Shown piece after piece: positions 19,534 through 25,370 of a DNA stretch of 25,370 nt. The translations under genes and the position numbers were made by a program. Every line of letters begins with the position of its first letter. Positions within the stretch are counted from its first letter, which is position 1. This DNA is from Chara braunii (lineage: Eukaryota > Streptophyta > Charophyceae > Charales > Characeae): the NCBI GenBank assembly GCA_003427395.1, contig BFEA01000016.1, positions 1,143,145-1,168,514 on the forward strand. The letters run 5' to 3'. The notes under the pieces are model-generated. The model made no database searches. It was not told where the DNA came from and saw only the letters and a list, made by a program, of their open reading frames with translations.

Positions 19534-20118
19534 GGCTTAAACCGCTAGTACACGGCCCCAGGCTTGCTGAAAAGAAATTCATCGTCTATGAGATGCCATC
19601 CAAAAAAGAAGGTGCAGGCGCACCATCTATTAAAAAATATAGGTGGCCTGCGTTGCTTTTCGGATTCTGACAGACGCCCGCGGCCAATAGCTGGATGTAC
19701 TTGTGCTTTCATCCCGCTGTGTTTGTCACCCCATGTCTTCCAGAAGCACGATGTTCCTTTTTGAGCTGATCCGCCCTTGGCTTTGCGGTACCAATCCGAC
19801 CATATGCACTGCCTGAAGGACTCTCTGAAGACTGCTTTGAACGTCTTTGCAGCGTTCTTGTCGAAATGCATGCTGATTCCTTTCTGCCCAGATAGTGGTC
19901 ATGATAAGGGCCCTGAAGGTCTGGGCCACGTAGCATGACGAGCGCTTCCCCCTATCAGGGGCTGCAGGAATGCCAAAAGGGATATTAAGTTCTGATGTCC
20001 ATGCGAAGGATGACCATGGTAACTTGGCCCAGTCTCTGCGCCATCAAGACCAGATTCACTTGGAGTAAGGGCAGTCTAGCCAAAGATGCCCATTGGTCTC
20101 CCAGGCCCATTGGCACCG
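19534..20118 (-). pseudogene. 5'-truncated LINE: zf-RVT end of reverse transcriptase plus 3' UTR
   Basis: On the minus strand, frame from about 20118 down to the stop at 19726-19728, the translation shows the zinc-binding domain found at the C-terminal end of plant L1-type reverse transcriptases (zf-RVT): a Cys, then WETNGHLWLDCPYSK, and about 60 residues later IMTTIWAERNQHAF, matching the family's H-L-x-x-x-C and I-W-x-E-R-N signatures. The frame is continuous but broken by TGA codons at 20056-20058 and 20044-20046. Sequence beyond 20118 has no RT domain, consistent with 5' truncation on insertion. The part from 19725 to 19534 is the 3' UTR, part of which is also found at 17346-17460. The copy is dead. 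Confidence 0.8.
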
Positions 20119-20639
20119 AGCACGGACCGTTGAAATTTCCATACCTCTAGCTGCTAGAAAGACCACAATTTTTTTGGAAACTGCGCGGACAGTATTCAGA
20201 GCTAGAAAACACTGTGTTCTAGCTCTGACTACTGTCCTGGCTCCACTGTACAACTCTCCAATTCGCGAGTTCACTACCAAAAACTGTGTCCAAGCGGCCT
20301 CGCTCCACTTACTGCCCAGTGTCCAACTCCCCAACACGACTCCCCAATTCGTGAGTTCGCTACCAGACGTCGTGACAGCACTACCAAACTCCTCATCAAT
20401 AGGGTTTTGCCCGCCCATACTGAAGGCTCACTGTCCAAAAAGGAGTTGGGTCCGTGGGTTGGAGAAAGGGCCGTCCGTTTAACGACTTTTGCAGGCTGCA
20501 AGTTGTACATCGCCGGACAGCTGATTGATTGTCCATGCGATTTCTGAGCACTGTCCGGCGGATTTTCCACTTGTACAGTGGAAAGTAAGTGGAAGTATGC
20601 GATGAATAAAGGGCCTCATTGCACTTCTCTCCTTTTGTT
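20119..20639. other. intergenic with inverted and direct repeats, no gene seen
   Basis: Holds a 21-bp hairpin (20187-20237), a direct repeat around CCAATTCGCGAGTTC / CCAATTCGTGAGTTC (about 20258 and 20345) and an 8-bp stem TTTCCACT/AGTGGAAA (20564-20584). It may be a small transposon, but I could not define its ends. Confidence 0.5.
20187..20237. repeat. 21-bp hairpin with one mismatch, 9-nt loop
   Basis: The arm at 20187-20207 (GGACAGTATTCAGAGCTAGA plus one A) pairs with 20217-20237 at 20 of 21 positions. Either strand would fold. Role unknown. Confidence 0.9.
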
Positions 20640-20797
20640 AAAAAAAAAGTTCCCTTGAGATATCATCATTGAACTGACCGGCCCCAGGCAATTCACACTT
20701 ATTATGTTCTGTAACTCTGTTCACCTGATTACATCTGGGTTCGAACTTCGGTATGTATTTCAACAGTTCACGGGTGTGCCAACTGAGCTTGTAGTAG
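20640..20797 (-). mobile_element. tRNA-derived SINE family 2, copy
   Basis: On the minus strand: AGCTCAGTTGGCACACCCG (A-box), TGAACTGTTGAAATAC, then AGTTCGAACCCAG (B-box). The body follows with GAACAGAGTTACAG, GAATTGCCTGGGGCCGGTCA and GATATCTCAAGGG. The head matches 13674-13797; the body matches 12409 and 12721-12790. Confidence 0.75.
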
Positions 20798-20990
20798 CAG
20801 TTGAAAATCAGCAGACTAACTTCAATTTAAAGGTATATATCATAGACCAAAATCCAGGGACCGACAAAAGGCAAGAAGAAGAAGAACTGAACTGAACTGA
20901 ACTGAAACAGCGAGGCCAATCGCTATGCGTCCATGTCCTCCAGCAATAAGCAATGAAGCTCCTACACAGACATTGTGCTCAAAACGCGCA

Positions 20991-21043
20991 CATTCCCCGA
21001 CGCGTTTCGCCTGGCTGCGCACCAGGACTTATCAAGGGGCATT
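20991..21043 (-). ncRNA. hammerhead-ribozyme-like fold 1
   Basis: Read on the minus strand: CCCC (stem I), TTGATAA (core, canonical CTGATGA), a stem-loop with CCTGG/CCAGG and loop TGCGCAG closed by a G-C pair with one bulged T (stem II), GAA, ACGCGT (palindromic stem III), C (cleavage position), then GGGG (stem I). The order stem I, CUGANGA, stem II, GAA, short stem III, GUH, stem I is that of the minimal hammerheads known in Penelope-like retroelements, where a palindromic stem III favours dimers. Two core bases differ (C3 to U and G8 to A); these two positions pair with each other in active hammerheads, so the change could be compensatory. Activity is not established. Confidence 0.45.
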
Positions 21044-21962
21044 CCACTCTCCCGCATCCACCGTAAGCCCTCTAGAGTTATACTGACACATTCTCCACGT
21101 CCGCAACTGACTGGGCGGGTGCCGACTTGGCTCGCTTGTAACCGACCTGGCATGCTCATGCGTATGTCTCTTCTTCCAGCCAACCTCACGCAAGCGCCTC
21201 CCATGCGCCAGGTACTGCCAAAATACACGTGCACCGGTCGACGGTAGGGGCGTACGCTGCGAAGTCGGCCTCAGGCCGTAATCTTCCGTTGCACCGGGCC
21301 TGCCTTCCTAGCTATGTATCAGCCAGTCTGAAACGACCTTCCAGTGAACCGGTTCCGACTCTACTGGCCCCGGTGACCTTATCCTAGTCTCCCACGTTTC
21401 CACACCCACCAGTACTCCTGGTACCCATCCTGCCTCTCCACGCTGCTTACCTCTTCCCGCCTTCCCGCCTTCCCGCCTCACCCTGCCGTAACTAACTCTA
21501 GCTATAGCTACCGTCTGAACTCGATCCTAGTGTACATCCCTGTTCTCATTACTGGGAACCGGGGTTGTGGGGCTTCCCTTTCTCCTAACTAGTATACACC
21601 CCGGTTTACCCCCCCCGGGTCCTGCTCCTCCCCTATAGGATGACGTTACCTCGATCACCGCTGTCACGCCCCCTGCCCCCCACCCTTATCTAGTGTACAT
21701 CCCGGTACTGCGTACCGGGGCCCGCTTCCCATCTCCGCTTCATGCGTCCTTGCTCCTTCCAATCCCCTTCCGTGCTCCTCCCTCTCCCCTCCCTATCCTA
21801 ACCGGCATCTCGGACAGCGTCTTCAGCGATGCTCCGAACGGGTCGGTGGCTCTGGCAAAAACCGCCAGAGCATTGGAAGAAGAAGAAGAAGAAGAAGAAG
21901 AAAACACAGATACAAAAAACCAGGCGTGAAGTTTCGTGAAATATTACAATGAAAACGGCGTG
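21044..21962. other. sequence between the two hammerhead-like folds, no gene seen
   Basis: Pyrimidine-rich on the plus strand. TTCCCGCC is repeated three times (about 21453-21478). The word TAGTGTACATCCC or a close variant recurs near 21529, 21590 and 21691, each followed by a CCGGGG-type block. A GAA run lies at about 21877-21900. No reverse-transcriptase motif found. Confidence 0.5.
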
Positions 21963-22010
21963 GACCCGACTAGTTTCGGCTGGCCCGCCAACCAGCCTTT
22001 CTCAGGGGTC
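21963..22010 (-). ncRNA. hammerhead-ribozyme-like fold 2
   Basis: Read on the minus strand: GACCC (stem I), CTGAGAAA (core, one base longer than CTGANGA), GGCTGG and CCAGCC with loop TTGGCGGG (stem II, 6 bp perfect), GAA, ACTAGT (palindromic stem III), C (cleavage position), then GGGTC (stem I, 5 bp perfect with GACCC). The plan is the same as the fold at 20991-21043, same strand, yet nearly all stem bases differ, so the structure rather than the sequence is shared. The core departs from consensus at or near G8, so activity may be lost. Confidence 0.45.
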
Positions 22011-22179
22011 ATCGTTGCAAGTGCAACGAGAACGTAGTATCACGCATATTAATCGTCGAAGAAGTCAAGTGAAAAGGAGATACCCGAGAAACAGAACAAA
22101 ATCATCACGTACCGAAATCCTGTCCAGATACCTAAACGAAAAGGATACTGAAAAAAATAGCAGGAGGACCAACCAGGTA

Positions 22180-22196
22180 CCAGGTTCGAAACCTGG
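22180..22196 (+). other. tRNA T-arm / B-box-like element
   Basis: CCAGG TTCGAAA CCTGG is an exact 5-bp stem with a 7-nt T-loop that fits the pol III B-box (GGTTCGAAACC). No A-box is seen at the right distance upstream, so it is not a tRNA gene. Confidence 0.4.
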
Positions 22197-22381
22197 GAAA
22201 ACACAACAACACAACCCACAAAGAATCGACAACTTCTAAGAAAGCGGAAGAAAGAAAGTACCCGAGTGGCGACGGTTCAAAGTCAGCTCACGACAAATCT
22301 GACAATGATCCTAAATGAAACTGCAAGTAAAAAGCACCAAGGTAAAGAAGACTAAGGGAGGGACCCCACAACGGCGCGGTA

Positions 22382-22403
22382 ACATTTTGGAATTCCAAAA
22401 TGT
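22382..22403. repeat. 22-bp perfect palindrome
   Basis: ACATTTTGGAA followed immediately by its reverse complement TTCCAAAATGT, centred on an EcoRI site. Confidence 0.95.
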
Positions 22404-23617
22404 GGTGCGCGGAATCCCACAGACGTGCGCGGTGGTTTCTGGAAATCGAGCGAAGTGTTTTCACTCCCCCCACGGCCCGTTCGTACCCCCTGCCAACCAA
22501 GAATTCCGTCGGCTACAGAAGGGCAGGGGGGGGGGCACCCCTTCCGTAGCCAACGGAGAGGCAACGGAGAGGTGCGTGCATGGAGGTTGCCGTACCTGTG
22601 AGATGTCCGGTGGAGTGGTCCTGGCCAGAGGGCGGACATGCACCCGCTGTCCCACAACAAATGGAGCGGACCCAGGCTACCCCATGGTGTCTCGCGACGG
22701 CCCCGCGCGCGTTTTTGAATTTTCGGCGCGGGGTGGACATTTGAAATTTGAAAAGGCTGGGAGGTGAAAAAAAAAAACGCGAAAAATGTATGAACGGAAT
22801 GCAGGTGGCCGAAACGAACACGCACTCTGTCCATGAGCCCCTCGTCTGCATGCGGCATGCATGTCGACGGAACGTCGACCATTATCATCGACGCCGACGC
22901 CATAGCCAGGACAGCGATGCAGCGCACGCCATCCATCTCCCGCACTCTGGCCCGAGGTGTGCATCGACTCCAGCCGACCGGGGTTGGAGGCAGGGCATTG
23001 ACGGTGATCGGCGCCGGTCTTGCTGCAAGGCATTGGATTGCGGCATGTGGCCAATCCGTTTGTGGATCGCCTTCATGGAAAGCACACCTTGCGAACCGTG
23101 CTGAAGGGGACGCGGGAAAGATTGCTCGCGTGTGTCGTCTACACCCTGTGCTGAGGACATCGGCTTGGACGGGCGCTCGATTGTTGTCAGGCATTTGCCG
23201 CTCGCATCATCCAATCTCCTATCCTCCAGTTCCTTACCGAGCCGTTCTTCGTCCACGCCAGACGTCACCTACACATCCTGGGGGGCTTGTGGGAGAGTGT
23301 GGGACAGTGCGACGTCCACAGCGGCTCACGGGCAGGGAGGGGACACAGGACAATTTCACCCATTGCGGGGAGGGTCGTTCGTCGTCGAGCTGTAGGGGGA
23401 AGGACGTGCACGGACTGCAGTCTCCTTTGGCCATTGGCGATCACCCTTCTTCTTCTTTTGGTTGTTGTGGCCATCGCCATTCTCTTCATTGTCGTGCTGT
23501 TGCTGGTAGCGGTGGTACTGTGGGTTGTCGTCCACCCAAGGTCTGTCGCGAAGTGAGAACACCGGAAAATCCACCGAAACATTGGAGCTTTCCGGAGGAG
23601 GGGGGCGAGTACGTGAC

Positions 23618-25306
23618 ATGGACAGGCGGCGTTGCTCGCAGGAGGCAGCCTTTCAAGAGCAGTATGGCGAGACAGAGCATCGAAACCGGTCGGAGGGTGT
23701 GCGGGGCTTACAACCTGCCCCTCCACCAGCACACCTGTCCATGTTAAGCCAGGATGCGGACAGGTACGGAGTTCCCCCTTCGTTTCCTTCCCAAGTCGCC
23801 TCGCTGCCGCAGTGGCGAAATGATCCACCAGGCCTGCGTGAAATGCGGTGCGCGAGCCAGCTGCCTTTCCAGCAGTCGGCGATGGCCGCTGCTTACGACG
23901 GACAGCAGATGCTGGGGTCCCCTCAACCCCGCGCGACGTCCTCTCCTTTCAGCGGTTTCGCAGCTAGATCGGTGCCTCCTCCGGGATTCACAGCAACGTT
24001 GCTAGGGGAAGACGACGACGTGGAGTGCGGCATCGACGGGAGCGGGGCGGGGTTTGGGGTGACCGGTGATCGCCGAGCAGATCATGAGCGGGAGNANGNC
24101 AACGCTGCAAAGGGGAGGTGTGGTGACGCAAGTCACGAATTTGGATGCTATGAACAATGCGGCGGGGGACATGTGCCGACTGTTGACACTTCCAATCCTT
24201 CTCGACCAGCGGCGGAGAGAAGTGGCCATGCAACGCCCGCGCAGGGGCAGCGGGCAGATGCTAGCAATGTGCCTGACGCGGCGGTGCTCCAACAACCATC
24301 TCCATTTGCCCCCACCACAGGAGCCGGGGCAGGCATAGGGCCGACTGGCCGCAGACGTGGCCGTCCTCCAGCTGCAACGTCCACGTCAGCACAGGCCGGA
24401 GGCTGCGCGGATGGAAGCATTGTCATGCAGGGCACGGATGCAGGAGGCGTTCGTGGCAGGGCAGGTGCGCAAGCTCCTCCCACACAAAAAAAAGTTCAAT
24501 GGTCGCTAGAAGAGTGCTTGGCTCTTGCTAGGATCCAGCGCGAAGACGACGCTCTTATGGCGGATGCGTCGAGTGTGCACAAGCTGAAGAAGCATGGGGA
24601 AAGATGGGAGTGGATTGCCCGTCGGATGAGGGATGAAGGGTGGAATTGATCTGCGGAAGACTGCCAGAAGAAGTGGTTCGCGTTGGGGCAGAAGTTGAAG
24701 GTGCTCGCAGACAAGGTGGGTCGGTCTGGGAAGTCAGGATACTTCGACATGACAGTAGAAGAGAGGGAGGCGGAGGGGCTGTACGCCAACTTCGATCGGA
24801 GGTTGTGGGCGGAGATGGACTGGATTCTGCAAAAGCCGTCGGGGACCTGTGACAACACGCTGAACTCGGACTCTCTCAATGCGAAGGACGGGGACAGTTC
24901 GGCGAGAGGATCAAGTGACAGAGGAGGTTCGGATTGGGAGTGATCTGATGGCAACGCCAGCGCCGGTAAGACGAGACGCACGTCCAGTTGGAGGGTGAAC
25001 GATGGGGATGGGCCTTCGTCCATGTCAGGGATGAGTGTTGCACTTGCAAAATCAACGCGGGTGTACGTCGACGGGCTGGACAGGGCGGCAGCGACGATAG
25101 CAGAAGCACAGACAGCGGGGGCAACAATGGTGGCAGGGAGGCTCGGTGACATGGCCACGCAGATCGGGACAGTGGCCACTGCCATGACAGAAGGCAACGC
25201 TGTCCTTCAGCTGCTAGTGGGTGTGATGGCGAGCCGGGGCCCAAGGAGACCCAATAGCCCTCGCGAGGCTTGGGGGGGTCGTGACAACGACCCGTCTTCC
25301 CTGTGA
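23618..25306 (+). pseudogene. trihelix (GT / MYB-SANT-like) AT-hook DNA-binding protein, broken by two TGA codons
   Basis: One frame runs from the ATG at 23618 to the TGA ending at 25306 (563 codons including the stop), interrupted only by TGA at 24647-24649 and 24941-24943. Domains in order: a low-complexity Pro/Ser/Gly N-terminal part; an AT-hook (RRRGRPP, 24350-24370); a trihelix domain from KKVQWS (24488) with its tryptophans in VQWS, RWEWIARRM and QKKWF; a DRRLWAEMDWIL helix; an acidic Ser-rich linker; and a C-terminal Ala-rich helix (VDGLDRAAATIAEAQTAG onward, about 25064-25240). The first TGA sits in the trihelix motif G-[YFW]-x-R-S, where the family has Arg, so CGA to TGA is the likely change. 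Unresolved bases at 24095, 24097 and 24099 lie in a stretch where another frame reads better. Trihelix proteins are nuclear regulators; related MYB/SANT proteins are also encoded by PIF/Harbinger transposons, so a transposon origin is possible. The upstream start is uncertain: the frame is open from 23510. Confidence 0.75.
24488..24731 (+). other. trihelix DNA-binding domain split by a stop codon
   Basis: Helices 1 and 2 (VQWSLEECLALARIQ and RWEWIARRMRDEGWN) lie before the TGA at 24647; helix 3 (SAEDCQKKWFALGQKLK) follows in the same frame. Without readthrough the product would lack the third helix and should not bind DNA as a normal trihelix. Confidence 0.75.
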
Positions 25307-25370
25307 CGGCTTTGGAGGACAGCCTGTCTGCGATGCACATCCTGAAAGGTGGTGTGAGTCTGTGCAAGGG

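Larger units (their letters stand above)
22011..23617. other. intergenic and upstream region of the trihelix pseudogene
   Basis: Holds a Lys/Arg-rich frame with a shift (to 22355), a tRNA T-arm-like element (22180-22196), a 22-bp perfect palindrome (22382-22403) and a 17-bp stem with a G10 loop (22507-22555). Longer frames on both strands between 22352 and 23747 overlap each other and show no recognisable motif, so I call none of them. Confidence 0.5.

Noticed and set aside
22352-23194. 280-codon open frame on the minus strand
   Set aside because: No motif, biased low-information composition, overlaps other frames of similar length on both strands in GC-rich DNA, and crosses a palindrome and a G-run hairpin.
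22833-23747. 304-codon open frame on the plus strand
   Set aside because: No recognisable domain; overlaps the start of the trihelix frame in a different phase; long frames are expected by chance in this GC-rich stretch.
24496-25197. 233-codon open frame on the minus strand
   Set aside because: Antisense shadow of the trihelix coding frame.
1-25370. CRISPR array or bacterial operon
   Set aside because: No direct repeats with regular unique spacers of the right size; the gene content and transposons are those of a plant-lineage nucleus.

Overview
The window looks like nuclear DNA of a green alga on the land-plant side, most likely a charophyte with a large repeat-filled genome; Chara braunii is my best guess. 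The reasons are an intronless plastocyanin gene with a thylakoid-lumen bipartite transit peptide and an algal-type Cys-Glu-Pro-His copper loop, a broken trihelix (GT/MYB-SANT-like) transcription-factor gene, and plant-type LINE, SINE and MITE relics. The species is an inference.

Layout: 1-572 is microsatellite and AT-rich sequence with one GC-rich palindrome. 573-1365 is a 53-bp minisatellite. 1366-5555 is a mosaic of three copies of one unrecognised repeat, the outer two facing each other as arms of nearly 900 bp. 5556-6430 holds a TTC microsatellite. 6431-10315 is satellite DNA: a 172-bp family in two diverged blocks (6431-7560 and 9010-10315) around a 92-bp family (7580-8110). 10351-13797 is a nest of small transposons: a Mutator-like MITE in a SINE tail, a PIF/Harbinger-like MITE beside a tRNA-like head, and pieces of a second tRNA-derived SINE family.

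The only intact gene I can support is plastocyanin at 14504-15001 (+). Its stop codon runs straight into a GA microsatellite. After it, 15133-19533 is mostly empty, with a second copy of SINE family 1, a LINE 3' tail and simple repeats. 19534-20118 (-) is a 5'-truncated LINE that keeps the zf-RVT end of its reverse-transcriptase protein, interrupted by two TGA stops. At 20991-21043 and 21963-22010, both on the minus strand, are two hammerhead-ribozyme-like folds of the kind known from Penelope-like elements, each with a palindromic six-base stem III. 23618-25306 (+) is a trihelix/AT-hook gene continuous in one frame except for two TGA codons and a probable local frameshift pair around unresolved bases.

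The genes do not form a pathway. The window is one photosynthesis gene and one decayed regulator set in transposons and satellites. The items most worth following are the hammerhead-like pair, the plastocyanin copper loop one residue shorter than usual, the TGA decay in the trihelix gene, and the 172-bp satellite.
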